The notes under the pieces were generated by a model. The model was not told where the DNA came from, ran no database searches, and saw nothing but the letters and a program-made list of their open reading frames with translations. The translations under genes and the position numbers were made by a program. Shown piece after piece: positions 25,051 through 34,835 of a DNA stretch of 64,000 nt. Source of the DNA: Natronoglomus mannanivorans (lineage in GTDB: Archaea; Halobacteriota; Halobacteria; Halobacteriales; Natrialbaceae); contig JAOPKB010000005.1 in the NCBI GenBank assembly GCA_025517485.1, forward strand, positions 124,001-188,000, read 5' to 3'. Position 1 is the stretch's first letter. The number at the start of each line of letters is the position of its first letter.

Positions 25051-26213
25051 TCGACCACCTCCAACACGTGAACCAGCGCACTCGCGACCGTCCCACCCGC
25101 GTTGTGTGCGACTCCGACCGTCGCGTCCGAGACGAACTCGCTGTTGACGTGATCGCCGCGCAGCAGTTGCGTCAACTCCACGATCTGGGAGGCACCGGTC
25201 GCACCGACGGGGTGACCTTTCGCCTTCAGCCCGCCCGAGAGGTTGATCGGACGGTCGCCGTCCGCGATCGTCCGCCCGTCTCGAGCGGCCGTAATCCCCT
25301 CGCCGACGGGTTCGAGGTCGAGCGCTTCGATCGCGAGCACCTCGGCGATGGTGAAACAGTCGTGGACCTCGGCGACGTCGACGTCCTCGGGCGAGCAGCC
25401 GGCGTCGGCGTAGGCCTCCTCACCCGCGATGCGGGCCGCCGGCGATCGGGCGAGGTACTCTCGGTCCTGTAACGCCATCCGGTCGCCACCCTGTCCGGTC
25501 CCCGTAATGGCGACTGGAGCGTCGAGGCCGTGGTCTCGAGCGTACTCGTCGCTGACGAGCACGACCGTGCTGGCACCGTCGGAGATCGGACAGGAGTCGT
25601 AGAGGCCAAGCGGCGTGGAGACCGTCGGGGCCTCGATGACGTCCTCGACCGTGATCGCGCGCTGATACTGGGCCTTCTCGTTGGGGAGGGCGTTCTCGTG
25701 ATTTTTGACGGCGATGTGGGCCAGATCCTCGTGGTCGCCGCCGAACTCCCGGAAGTACGCCTGAGCCATCAGGGCGTAGGCTCCGGGGAAGGTCATTCCC
25801 GAGCGGACTTCCCAGAGGTCGTCGGCGGCGATCGCGAGCGCTTCGGTCGCGCCCGCAGTCCCAAGGTTCGTCATGCGTTCGGCGCCGCCGACCAGCAACA
25901 CGTCGTTCTCCCCCGTTCGAATCCGTTTGACGGCCTCGCGGACGGCCGCGCCGCTCGAGGCGCAGGCGGCTTCGTACCGGGTCGCGGGTGCGTGAACGCC
26001 CGCTGCTTCGGCCATCAGGGGCCCCTGATGGCCCTGATGCTCGGCCAGTTCCCCCATAAAGTTGCCGTAGAAGACGCCTTCGACGTCCGTTCGTGGGACG
26101 TCGCCGTCGTCGAACGCGGCGGCACTCGCTTCCGCGAAGAGATCGCGGCCCGTCCGTTCGGGGGTGTTCCCGAACGGAGTGAGCCCGACGCCGGCGACAC
26201 GTACCTCGCTCAT
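25047..26213 (-). CDS. Thiolase-family protein (second copy)
   Basis: 388-aa thiolase-superfamily protein. The nucleophile Cys is in RYEAACASSGAAV, and VHDCFTIAEVLAIEALDL and NLSGGLKAKGHPVGATG are present. Likely works with the DUF35 protein downstream on CoA thioesters. ATG 26213 (MSEVRVAGVG) is preferred to 26219 because a TATA-like aattaag is ~27 nt upstream. The copy at 2793 is clearly homologous but diverged, so the two complexes probably have different substrates. Confidence 0.91.
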   Translation of the reverse strand: MSEVRVAGVGLTPFGNTPERTGRDLFAEASAAAFDDGDVPRTDVEGVFYGNFMGELAEHQGHQGPLMAEAAGVHAPATRYEAACASSGAAVREAVKRIRTGENDVLLVGGAERMTNLGTAGATEALAIAADDLWEVRSGMTFPGAYALMAQAYFREFGGDHEDLAHIAVKNHENALPNEKAQYQRAITVEDVIEAPTVSTPLGLYDSCPISDGASTVVLVSDEYARDHGLDAPVAITGTGQGGDRMALQDREYLARSPAARIAGEEAYADAGCSPEDVDVAEVHDCFTIAEVLAIEALDLEPVGEGITAARDGRTIADGDRPINLSGGLKAKGHPVGATGASQIVELTQLLRGDHVNSEFVSDATVGVAHNAGGTVASALVHVLEVVE

Positions 26214-26452
26214 ACCCACGAATCGGGTCCGACGTGCTTAATTGTACTGCCGACTCGAGGCCTCGATCGCCGATCCGTATTGCGATTCGAGTGGGTACCC
26301 ATGGAGTAGCATTCAGTAATCTGCACAAGTGTATACAGTGTTGTGTACGATCGGGTATTTCCTGATACACATTGGTGCAGTTCGCGTTCAGATGACGGCG
26401 AAAGACGACAGATTTCCGTACGTTTATCGTCGTCGCCGCCTGACGGAGGGCT

Positions 26453-27532
26453 ATGTCTACACCAGCGTTCGAGTTCGATATGGATCTCCTCACGGAACTC
26501 ACGGAGACCAGCGGCGCCCCCGGCTACGAAGACCGGATTCGCGGCCTCGTCGAAGCCGAGTTCGAAGAGTCGGTCGACCGAATTCGCTCGGACGCGATGG
26601 GAAACGTCGTCGGCACGCTCGAGGGAGAGTCGGACTCGGACTACTCCGTGGCCGTCGCCGCACACATGGACGAGATCGGATTTATGGTCCGCCACGTCGA
26701 GGGAAAAGACGACGGCAGCGGCTTTCTCGAGGTCGATCCGCTCGGCGGCTGGGACGCGCGCGTCCTGAAAGCCCAGCGAGTGACGGTCCACACCGAAGAC
26801 GGCGACCTCCCCGGCGTCATCGGCTCGCCGCCGCCCCACACGTTAGACGAGAGCGAGCGCGAGAAGACCCCGAAAGTCGAGGACGTCGCGATCGACCTCG
26901 GATTACCGAAAGACGAGGTCGAAGAGCGCGTCTCACCGGGTGACCTCGTCACGATCGACCAGTACACCGAACGCGTCGGCGACACGATCACGGGGAAAGC
27001 CCTCGACGATCGAATCTGTCTGTTCGCCATGCTCGAGGTCGCCCGCCGGATCGACGACCCGGACGTGACGATCCACTTCTGTGCGACCGTTCAGGAGGAA
27101 GTCGGCCTCCGTGGCGCCCGTGCACTCGGCGTCGATATCGACCCTGATCTCGCGATCGCACTCGACGTCACCGTCGCCAACGACGTTCCCGGCTTCGATG
27201 CCGGCGAGTACGTCACGACACTGGGCGACGGCGCCGCCATCAAACTCAAAGACTCGAGCGTGATCACGAGCCCGAAGGTCCACCGCCGGATGAAAGCCGT
27301 CGCCGAGGAGGAGGGGATCGACCACCAGTTCGAGATCCTGCCCGCCGGCGGGACCGACACCGCGGGGTTCCAGCACACCCACGGCGCGAAACCCGTCGGT
27401 GCGATCTCGGTGCCGACGCGATACCTCCACACCGCGACCGAGACCGCCCACGCCGACGACGTCGCGAGCGTGATCGACCTGCTCGAGGCGGTGCTCGTGA
27501 GCGAGGACGGCGAGTACGACTACACGCTCTGA
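26453..27532 (+). CDS. M42-family aminopeptidase/endoglucanase-like metallopeptidase
   Basis: 359-aa cocatalytic zinc peptidase. Likely metal ligands are His in VAAHMDEIG, Asp in GKALDDRICLFA, the Glu pair in TVQEEVGLRGAR, Asp in IALDVTVAND and the late His in TRYLHTATE. Such enzymes are large ring-shaped assemblies that trim peptides released by the proteasome; some relatives were once named endoglucanases. ATG 26453. Divergent from the thiolase operon. Confidence 0.92.
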   Translation: MSTPAFEFDMDLLTELTETSGAPGYEDRIRGLVEAEFEESVDRIRSDAMGNVVGTLEGESDSDYSVAVAAHMDEIGFMVRHVEGKDDGSGFLEVDPLGGWDARVLKAQRVTVHTEDGDLPGVIGSPPPHTLDESEREKTPKVEDVAIDLGLPKDEVEERVSPGDLVTIDQYTERVGDTITGKALDDRICLFAMLEVARRIDDPDVTIHFCATVQEEVGLRGARALGVDIDPDLAIALDVTVANDVPGFDAGEYVTTLGDGAAIKLKDSSVITSPKVHRRMKAVAEEEGIDHQFEILPAGGTDTAGFQHTHGAKPVGAISVPTRYLHTATETAHADDVASVIDLLEAVLVSEDGEYDYTL

Positions 27533-27723
27533 TCTCCGGCGGATCGAATCGTGTCTCGATTCTTGCAGTCGACGTCGCTCGAGACGAAACCGTTCGATTT
27601 CGATAGAGGGGGTTCTCGAGGGTTTGATACCACTCTCTCGGCACTTTCTCGATTTGCGATCGGCTACCGACGGCGAACGACAGAATCGAAGATTTCAGTA
27701 CCGGGCGTTTCTAACCATCGCCC

Positions 27724-28359
27724 ATGAACCCACTCGAGGACGACGAATCACTCTCACGCCGGGGGTTTCTGGTCGGGACCGCCGGTGCGGCGGCGACAGT
27801 AGGCGCGAGTGCGACGGCGATGGCCCAGGAAGACGACGAGAACGGTGAGGAAGACGCGAACGGAGAGAACGGCGAGGAAGAGGAGAACGGCGACGAGGAA
27901 GCCGACGGCGAGAACGGTGAGGGCAACGGTGACGCCGAAAACGGTGGTGGCGGAACCGAGACCGTCGCCGTCGGCGACAACTACTACGAACCGGAAGACC
28001 TCGCGATCGAACCCGGAACGACGGTTCAGTGGGTCTGGGAAGGTAGTGCTCAGCACAACGTCAATCCCACGGATCAACCGGACGGGGCCGACTGGGAAGG
28101 CCACGTCGAATTGCAAGACAGCGGCGAGTACGAGCACACCTTCGATGCAGAAGGCGACTACGCGTACACCTGTGATCCCCACCCCGGGATGGACGGCACG
28201 ATCACCGTCGACCCCGACGCGGGTCAGATGGCGTCCGGTCCGGTCGAACTCGTGCCCGACGCCGCGTGGACGCTCATCATCGCGACCGTCGCCGGCATGC
28301 TCTCGACGCTGTCACTCGTCTACTTCTTCATGCGCTACGGCGGCGCATCACCGGAGTGA
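27724..28359 (+). CDS. Halocyanin-like blue copper protein
   Basis: 211-aa membrane-attached electron carrier. A Tat signal (LSRRGFLVGTAGAA, Arg12-Arg13) leads into an acidic Glu/Asn/Gly-rich linker (about 38-78). The plastocyanin-type domain (about 80-165) has copper ligands His in SAQHNVNP, then Cys, His and Met in YTCDPHPGM. A C-terminal hydrophobic helix at ~180-202 (WTLIIATVAGMLSTLSLVYFF) anchors it outside the cytoplasmic membrane. The linker DNA is a gaa/gag/ggc low-complexity tract. Confidence 0.92.
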   Translation: MNPLEDDESLSRRGFLVGTAGAAATVGASATAMAQEDDENGEEDANGENGEEEENGDEEADGENGEGNGDAENGGGGTETVAVGDNYYEPEDLAIEPGTTVQWVWEGSAQHNVNPTDQPDGADWEGHVELQDSGEYEHTFDAEGDYAYTCDPHPGMDGTITVDPDAGQMASGPVELVPDAAWTLIIATVAGMLSTLSLVYFFMRYGGASPE

Positions 28360-28529
28360 GCAGGGGTCTGTATCACCGACAACTCGTTTCACCGCGTTTC
28401 GGACTCGCTTTCTTCTCGCCGTCGCTGTCGATGGTAGCGTTGACAGGACACTCAGTGCAGCGACTCGAGACCAGTGACTAGTGAGTGAAACGTAGAGACC
28501 CGAAACTCGAAACGATTACCGCTCACCGC

Positions 28530-29867
28530 TCACAGTGCCGAGGTAACCTCGTCGAGCACTGCGGTGTCGACGAAGACGACCACGTGATCTCGCAGTTCCA
28601 CGACGGTCTCCCCACGGGGCGTGATCAACTCCCCGTCGCGCGTGATCGCGCCGATGACGATACCGTCGGGAAGCTCTCGCATCGCGTCCATGATCCGGTT
28701 TCCGAAGAGCAAACTGTCGTGATCGACCTCGATCTCGAGGACTTCGGCTCGGTCGGACTCGAGGATCGCGACGTTCTCGGTGGTCTCCTTGCGCGTAAAG
28801 CGAGTGATCTCCTCGGCGGTGACGACCCGTGGATTGACGGCGACGTCGACGCCGACCGTCTCGAAGAGATCGACATAGTCGCCGAACTCGACCACTGCGA
28901 CGGTTCGGTCGACACCGATCCGCTTTGCCAGCAGACTCACCAGGAGGTTCTTTTCGTCGCTGTCGAGTGCGGCGATGACGATGTCGCTCTCGTCGACGTG
29001 TTCGCGGACGAGAAAGTCGATGTCCGTCGCGTCGCTCTCGAGGACGAGCGTGTTCGGGAGGCGCTCGGCGATCTGGCGAGCCCGGTCGTGGTCGCGCTCG
29101 ACCAGTCGCGGCGAGAGCCCCTCCGCTTCGAACAGGCGAGCGGTCTGGTAGCCGATTTCGCCGCCGCCGACGATGACGATTTCGTTGGCCTCCTCGAGGG
29201 TCGGTTCGGGGGTCAACGAACCGGCGAAGCCACGGACGCTCTCTGCGCTGCCGATGACGACGACGTTGTCGCCCGACTGGATGACGGTATCCCCGCGGGG
29301 GATGATGATGTCGTCCGGCCGGATGAGTGCAGCGAAGGTCAGCGATTCGAAGCGGTCGGCGTCGGAGACGGTTTCGCCGGCGATCGGGCTATCCGCGCCG
29401 ACCTCGAACTCGGCCATGTGGACCTGTCCGCCCGCGAACGTATCGACGTCGTGGGCACCGGGCAGGCCGGCGATACGGACCATCGTCTCAGCAGTGTGGA
29501 GGTCCGTACAGACCATGAAATCGACGCCGAAGGCGCCGTTCGAGTGTTCCCAGGTCCGCAGGAAGTCCGTCTTCTTGACGCGGGCGATCGTGAACGGATC
29601 GTCGACCGTTTTCGCAGTTCCACAGATGACGATGTTCGTCTCGTCACTGTCGGTGCTCGCGATCACCATGTCGGCGTCGTCGATGCCGGCGTCCTCGAGG
29701 ACGTCGAGGGAGGTGCCGTCGCCGTGGATGGTGAGAACGTCGAGGGAGTACGTGATCGAGTCGACCCGGTCGGCGTCCTGATCGATCACGACGACGTCGT
29801 GTTCGTCGGCGAGGCTGGCGGCGATGTTCGAGCCGACTTCACCGGCGCCGACGACGATTACGCGCAC
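28530..29867 (-). CDS. trkA: Trk potassium uptake system subunit TrkA
   Basis: 445-aa cytoplasmic gating subunit for a Trk/Ktr K+ channel: two tandem RCK units, each a nucleotide-binding TrkA-N (VVGAGEVGSNIA at the start and IVGGGEIGYQTA near residue 220) followed by TrkA-C. K+ uptake is central to salt-in haloarchaea. The membrane subunit TrkH is not in the window. ATG 29867 follows an AT-rich stretch (aattttt, ~29900). Confidence 0.94.
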   Translation of the reverse strand: MRVIVVGAGEVGSNIAASLADEHDVVVIDQDADRVDSITYSLDVLTIHGDGTSLDVLEDAGIDDADMVIASTDSDETNIVICGTAKTVDDPFTIARVKKTDFLRTWEHSNGAFGVDFMVCTDLHTAETMVRIAGLPGAHDVDTFAGGQVHMAEFEVGADSPIAGETVSDADRFESLTFAALIRPDDIIIPRGDTVIQSGDNVVVIGSAESVRGFAGSLTPEPTLEEANEIVIVGGGEIGYQTARLFEAEGLSPRLVERDHDRARQIAERLPNTLVLESDATDIDFLVREHVDESDIVIAALDSDEKNLLVSLLAKRIGVDRTVAVVEFGDYVDLFETVGVDVAVNPRVVTAEEITRFTRKETTENVAILESDRAEVLEIEVDHDSLLFGNRIMDAMRELPDGIVIGAITRDGELITPRGETVVELRDHVVVFVDTAVLDEVTSAL

Positions 29868-29959
29868 GATCGAGTCACCCGTGACATACTATCCGTAATT
29901 TTTCATCGATGGGTAAGTGAATTACTATCCGAACGTCGTGAGGAGCGTTCGTCGTCGGA

Positions 29960-30481
29960 CTACGGCGACTCGTGAACCGTCAACTCCACGTCGCGAGTCT
30001 CCCCTTCGATGTCCGCGACGAGGCGCGTGACGACCCGCTTCGCTTCCTTCAGGAGCCGCGGCTGGACTTTCCGAACGACCCAACTCAGCGAGACGAACCG
30101 CGGCAGGCTGAGTGCGTCCTCGTCGGCCGAGTGCGGGTCGTAGGTCGCTTCGAAGTAGATCCGACTCGCCGTCTCCTCGTCCGGCGGCGCCGACTCGGGT
30201 TCGGGTTCGACGCGCCACACGCCTTCGGCGTCGAGATCCGTCAACAGGCGCCACTCGAGTGAGTCCGGCGGACTGATGTCGACGACCTCCGAGTTGGCCG
30301 TGTAGCTGAGTTTCCACCAAGTGAGCGTGAGGTCGTATCGCGGGCCCACCGTTCCCTGTCCGCGTTCGATGACCGACTGCAGGTGCTCCGTGTAGCGTGG
30401 ATAGCGTGTGAACGACTCCAGATACGGAAAGACCTCCTCGGGCGACCGGTAGACGACCGTACTGACGACGATTCTGTCCAC
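29960..30481 (-). CDS. SRPBCC-family (polyketide cyclase/START-like) protein
   Basis: 173-aa START/Bet v1-like fold: DRIVVSTVVYRSPEEVFPYLESFTRYPRYTEHLQSV opening, then a beta-rich body and a long C-terminal helix (VQPRLLKEAKRVVTRLVADIE). These bind hydrophobic ligands. The frame continues to 30763 but that part overlaps the divergent flavoprotein gene; GTG 30481 gives the normal length. The promoter would lie in the 163-bp divergent gap. Ligand unknown. Confidence 0.85.
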   Translation of the reverse strand: MDRIVVSTVVYRSPEEVFPYLESFTRYPRYTEHLQSVIERGQGTVGPRYDLTLTWWKLSYTANSEVVDISPPDSLEWRLLTDLDAEGVWRVEPEPESAPPDEETASRIYFEATYDPHSADEDALSLPRFVSLSWVVRKVQPRLLKEAKRVVTRLVADIEGETRDVELTVHESP

Positions 30482-30644
30482 GCCTCGGCTATACAGCGAG
30501 TCGAAGGTAAGATTTGCTATCCACGGCGTTGCCGGCCGCTGGCCGGTCGTTCCAGTCGCTGGTTGCGGCCCGAATCGCCGCCCGTTCCTCGAGTGCTGGA
30601 TTGGGAGAGTTGAATAGCCACCCGCGGCAAGTGGCGAACACACC

Positions 30645-31382
30645 ATGAGAGACGTACTCATCGTCGGTGGCGGCGTCTCCGGACTCGCCGCCGGCATCTT
30701 CACCGCTCGCGCAGGACTGGATACGCTCGTCGTCGACGGCGGCGAATCCATCCTCGCGCGCAACGCCAGCCTCGAGAACTACCCCGGCTTTCCCGACGGT
30801 ATCGACGCCCGCCTGTACCTGCGGATGGCCCGCGAACAGGCTAAAAGCGCCGGCTGTAAGTTCGAACTCGGGCACGTGACGAGCGCCGAACCGATCGACG
30901 ACACCGACCTCGAGGCGGGCTTTCGGGTCGACACGGAAGGCGGCGAGCCGCTCGAGGCCCGCCGTCTGATCGCGGCCTCCTGGTCGGACAGCGAGTGGCT
31001 CACGCCGCTGGACGTCGGCCGGGAACAGCGCGGCAGCAAGTACATGGTCCGCGTCGACGACGGTGGCCGAACGGCGGTCGACGGCGTCTACGCTGCGGGC
31101 CGAATCGCCGGCGAGCCCCACCAGACGATCGTCGCTGCGGGCCACGGCGCGAAAGTCGGCCTCGCGGCGATTCACGACTCCGACGCCGCGTTCTACCACG
31201 ACTGGGTCGCGCCGGAGGGCTACTTCACCGGCCGCGACCGCGAGGTGCCACCCGGCTGCGAGGAGATCGACGACGAGGAACGACTCGAGCGCGACGAACG
31301 GGCCCGCGAGACGATGCGCGAGTGGCTCGCCGGGCCGTTCGACGACGAACCGACGATGCACCCGAGTGTCGAGACGGAGTAA
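30645..31382 (+). CDS. Thioredoxin-reductase-like FAD protein without CxxC
   Basis: 245-aa flavoprotein: FAD dinucleotide motif DVLIVGGGVSGLAAGIFTARAG at the start, GVYAAGRIAGEPHQTIVAAGHGAKVGLAAI as the second FAD contact near residue 160. It lacks the redox-active CxxC and most of the NAD(P)-binding domain of true thioredoxin reductase (~310 aa), so it is a short relative of unknown electron partner. A 42-bp repeat crosses the stop codon. Confidence 0.86.
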   Translation: MRDVLIVGGGVSGLAAGIFTARAGLDTLVVDGGESILARNASLENYPGFPDGIDARLYLRMAREQAKSAGCKFELGHVTSAEPIDDTDLEAGFRVDTEGGEPLEARRLIAASWSDSEWLTPLDVGREQRGSKYMVRVDDGGRTAVDGVYAAGRIAGEPHQTIVAAGHGAKVGLAAIHDSDAAFYHDWVAPEGYFTGRDREVPPGCEEIDDEERLERDERARETMREWLAGPFDDEPTMHPSVETE

Positions 31383-31464
31383 GGCGACGAACCGGCAATA
31401 TATCCGAGCGGAGAGACGGAGTAAGGCGACGAACCGGCAATATATCCGAGCGGAGAGACGGAGT
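31371..31464. repeat. 42-bp tandem repeat across the flavoprotein stop codon
   Basis: A unit beginning gagacggagtaaggcgac occurs at 31371 and 31413, and its first ~10 bases again at 31455: about 2.2 exact copies with a period of 42 bp. The taa stop of the flavoprotein is inside the first copy, so the duplication repeats the gene end and adds non-coding sequence. Confidence 0.85.
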
Positions 31465-31571
31465 GAGGTCGCGATCGAAGCGAGACTCGGCCCGAGACCG
31501 AGGGCGATTCGAGGTCGCGTGCGCCGGGAGAAGGGAAACGTATACTCACCTGGGACCTCAATCGAACTGAT

Positions 31572-31967
31572 ATGAGCGCGACTACGACTGCGAGTGCGAC
31601 TGACGAGCAGACCTACACCGCGGGGATCGTCGTCGGAACGATACTGGTGATCCTCGGCGTCGCCGCCTACGTGATGACCGATTTCGCCAGCATGACCGCC
31701 CTCATCCCCTCGTTCTTCGGGATCCTCTTCGTCGTCCTCGGCCGACTCGGCCGCGACGCCGGGAGACGAGAAGTGGCGGTATACGGACTCGGACTGCTGG
31801 CACTGCTCGGGATCGCTGGCAGCGCGATGGGCGTCTCCGACGTCGTCACGCTCGCGACCGGCGGCGACGTCGACCGACCGGGTGCCGCCGTCTCACAGGC
31901 CGTGATGGTCGTCCTGAGTCTCCTCTTGCTCGTGCAGGTCGGTCGATCGATCGCCGACAATCGATAG
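31572..31967 (+). CDS. Four-span membrane protein, unknown (131 aa)
   Basis: 131 aa with four hydrophobic segments at about residues 18-36, 41-57, 68-87 and 106-124, linked by short charged loops (GRLGRDAGRREVA between the second and third). The N-terminus is Thr/Ser/Ala-rich and hydrophilic. A conserved-looking haloarchaeal membrane protein with no assigned role. Confidence 0.78.
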   Translation: MSATTTASATDEQTYTAGIVVGTILVILGVAAYVMTDFASMTALIPSFFGILFVVLGRLGRDAGRREVAVYGLGLLALLGIAGSAMGVSDVVTLATGGDVDRPGAAVSQAVMVVLSLLLLVQVGRSIADNR

Positions 31968-32083
31968 TCGGGCAGCGACCGTCTCGAGGCTCTCCGTGCG
32001 GCCCCTCGAGGGCGACGCCGAACACCGTCGAGCGTCGTATCGACGAAAAGACTTATTCTGTCAGATAGATCACCTGCAGACGA

Positions 32084-33343
32084 ATGCGCCGTCGCTCCCT
32101 CCTTATCGCCGCCGGTGGGCTCACCGGATTCGGCGGCCTCGTCGGCGTCCACCAGCGCCGTCGGCTCTCCCGCTGGGCCGATCGCGACGCCCTCCGTTCG
32201 ACGCTCGAGGTCGACGTTCCGGACCCAGCCGGTGCGGTCGTCGTCACCGAGTCGCATCTCGAGAGTGCACACGCCGACCTCGAGACCCTCGTCGACGAGG
32301 CCCGGAACGCCCGCTCGGCACACGACGAGCCGCCGGCAACGACCCTCTCGAGGGCAGTCGACACGCTCGAGGAGACCGATCCGGACGCCGTCGAATCCGA
32401 CTCCAACCGGGAGCGCGAACGGCTGCTCGATCGACTTCGCCGCGGTCTCGTCGAGGCCGGCCGGGCGCTAGCCACGATAGAAGCGGATCGAGGCGAACTG
32501 GTAGTCGACGAGGTTCGCGAGGAGGTCGACGCCCTCGAGAGCCGGGCCGACGGGACGGAAATCGCCTACCGCGCCGACAGCGTCTCGGAATCGGTCGTCC
32601 AGTACGCGGCGGCCGACGAGGCTCTCGAGGACGCCCGAACCCGTATCGACTGGGCGAGCGAACGCCTCGAGGGCTACCCGTCGTCGTCGGTCGGCTATCT
32701 GGCGCACGCTCGCGGATCCCTCGCGGACGCCGAACGGTTCGCCGCGGTCGTCGACGGCGAGGAGCTCGACGATCGGTTCGAGGAACGATACCGCGCGCTC
32801 ACCGACGCGACCGAGACGATACTCGAAGCGACCGAGTTCGAGTACGACGACGACCGCCTGACCTACGCATTCCAAGCGCGGTCGTTCTCTCAGCCACGTA
32901 CTGACGGGGCTGGAGCCGCCAGCGTGGGAGATCGTGCACTGGCAGTTCGCGCCGCCACCGAGGAGTACGCTCGCGCGAACACGCTCGAGGCGTTCACCGA
33001 CGTTCCGGCGACGGGATACGGCCATCCCTCGAGCGACCTCGCCTCGGCGTTCGACACGACGGGCGAGGACGCCCTCGCCGCGAAGGAGCGGGCGGCCGAT
33101 GCAGTCGGAAAACGGCTCGAGGCGGACGGCGATAAGCCGCTGGCCCGCCACCTGCTGGCAGGAATCCGAGACCGTATCGACACCGGTGACCGGCGGGTCG
33201 AATCGACTTTCGGCGAGATCAACGAGGCGTCCGACGACGAGTGGATCGTGGCGCTCGCGGACGCGGCGTTGCTGTACCGGCAGGCGGCGCTCGAGGCCGA
33301 GCGACTGCCGGCGGGACTCGAGTTGGTCGCGGGCCGACGATAG
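32084..33343 (+). CDS. Haloarchaeal helical protein with N-terminal signal/anchor (419 aa)
   Basis: Starts MRRRSLLIAAGGLTGFGGLVG, a Tat-like or signal-anchor segment with no lipobox Cys. The rest is almost entirely predicted alpha-helix, rich in Glu, Asp, Ala and Arg, perhaps several helical bundles outside the membrane. No catalytic motif or family recognised. Monocistronic; codon use like neighbours. Confidence 0.75.
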   Translation: MRRRSLLIAAGGLTGFGGLVGVHQRRRLSRWADRDALRSTLEVDVPDPAGAVVVTESHLESAHADLETLVDEARNARSAHDEPPATTLSRAVDTLEETDPDAVESDSNRERERLLDRLRRGLVEAGRALATIEADRGELVVDEVREEVDALESRADGTEIAYRADSVSESVVQYAAADEALEDARTRIDWASERLEGYPSSSVGYLAHARGSLADAERFAAVVDGEELDDRFEERYRALTDATETILEATEFEYDDDRLTYAFQARSFSQPRTDGAGAASVGDRALAVRAATEEYARANTLEAFTDVPATGYGHPSSDLASAFDTTGEDALAAKERAADAVGKRLEADGDKPLARHLLAGIRDRIDTGDRRVESTFGEINEASDDEWIVALADAALLYRQAALEAERLPAGLELVAGRR

Positions 33344-33447
33344 CGTCGATCGGGGCGGTCGGGTCCGCTCGCGCCGACCGACCGTGACACCTTCGAGCCG
33401 TGGACTTTCCGTAACTGTAAACCGATGACGACCGTACGTGTAGTCGA

Positions 33448-34647
33448 ATGCTCGAGGGAGTCAACGTCGCGCTCGGCGTCACGGGGTCGATCGCCGCGGT
33501 GAAGACGGTCGAACTCGCACACGAACTTCGCCGACGCGGAGCCACGGTTCGTGCGGTGATGACCGGGAGCGCCCAGGGGATCGTCCACCCGTGGGCGCTC
33601 GAGTTCGCGACCGAATCGGACGTCGTCACGGAGATCACTGGCCGAGTCGAACACGTCGAACTGTGCGGGACCGACGGGTGGGCCGACGTCTTTCTGATCG
33701 CCCCCGCCACCGCGAACACCGTCGGAAAGATCGCCGGCGCCGTCGACGACACGCCCGTCACCACCTGCGCGACGACGGCGCTCGGGGCCGACACACCGGT
33801 CGTGATCGCGCCCGCGATGCACGAACCGATGTACGACCATCCGGGAGTGCTCGAGGCGATCGAGCGCGTCGAGTCCTGGGGAGTGGCGTTCGTCGATCCG
33901 CGCGTCGAGGAGGGGAAGGCCAAGATTGCCACCGAGGAGGCGATCGTCTGTGACGTCGCGCGGGCGGCCGGCGACCGGCCGCTGGCGGGCGAACACGTCG
34001 TCGTCACGACCGGGGCGACCAGCGAGGCGATCGACCCGATTCGGGTGTTGACCAACCGTTCGTCGGGGAAGATGGGACGGGCGATCGCGCGGGCCTGTTA
34101 CGTCCGTGGGGCGACAGTCACGCTGGTCCACGGCGTCGTCGGCCCGCATCCGATCGCTCAGGGAACCTCGATTCCCGTCGGCTCCGAGATCCCCTACGCC
34201 GTCGTCCGGCAAGTCGAAAGCGCGGCCGAGATGCTCGAGGCGACCGCGGAGGTCTGTGCGACGGCCGACGCGCTCGTCTCCGCGGCGGCGATCGGCGACT
34301 ACACCCTCGAGGCCAGCCCCGAGAAGATTCGCTCGGGCCAGGAACTCACCCTCGAGTTCGGCCCGACGCCCAAACTGATCGACGAGATCCGGGATCGCCA
34401 TCCGGACCTCCCGATCGTCGGCTTCAAGGCCGAGACGAGCGGCGACGACGGGGCGATGATCGAGGCGGCCAGAGAGACCCTAGAGCGGGCCGGTCTCGCG
34501 TTCGTGGTCGCCAACGACGCGAGCGTGATGGGGAGCGAGGAGACGGCGGCGTTGCTGGTCCACGCGAACGACGCGGCACGCTACACGGGATCGAAAGACG
34601 GACTCGCCGCGGAGATCGCCGCGTCGCTGGCCGTCGTCCTCGAGTAA
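33448..34647 (+). CDS. coaBC: Bifunctional phosphopantothenoylcysteine decarboxylase/phosphopantothenate-cysteine ligase
   Basis: 399-aa CoA-biosynthesis enzyme. The N-terminal flavoprotein CoaC domain (about 1-185) has VTGSIAAVKTVELAHELRR, the catalytic His in VEHVELCGTDGWADVFLIAPATANT, and PAMHEPMYDH, where the bacterial PAMN Asn is His, as in other archaea. The CoaB ligase (about 186-399) has TNRSSGKMGRAIA and the AAIGDYT and FKAET segments. Catalyses the two steps from 4'-phosphopantothenate to 4'-phosphopantetheine. Confidence 0.94.
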   Translation: MLEGVNVALGVTGSIAAVKTVELAHELRRRGATVRAVMTGSAQGIVHPWALEFATESDVVTEITGRVEHVELCGTDGWADVFLIAPATANTVGKIAGAVDDTPVTTCATTALGADTPVVIAPAMHEPMYDHPGVLEAIERVESWGVAFVDPRVEEGKAKIATEEAIVCDVARAAGDRPLAGEHVVVTTGATSEAIDPIRVLTNRSSGKMGRAIARACYVRGATVTLVHGVVGPHPIAQGTSIPVGSEIPYAVVRQVESAAEMLEATAEVCATADALVSAAAIGDYTLEASPEKIRSGQELTLEFGPTPKLIDEIRDRHPDLPIVGFKAETSGDDGAMIEAARETLERAGLAFVVANDASVMGSEETAALLVHANDAARYTGSKDGLAAEIAASLAVVLE

Positions 34648-34835
34648 CGTTCGTCGCCGGCCATCGACGTCGACTTTGTTTCGACTTTCCTTCGAAGATG
34701 ACTGTCAGCTCGATAAACAGGTATTCTCTCCAATCGGTCACGAGAGTTATATAGGATGCGTACCTGCGACGAATTAATGGGTCGGAGATCGGTATCGACC
34801 AGGGATCGGAGAGATCTCGATCGAGGTGACGAACG

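Noticed and set aside
28485-29975. 496-aa open frame on the plus strand
   Set aside because: Antisense of trkA.
32890-34401. 503-aa minus frame
   Set aside because: Antisense of coaBC and the end of the helical protein.
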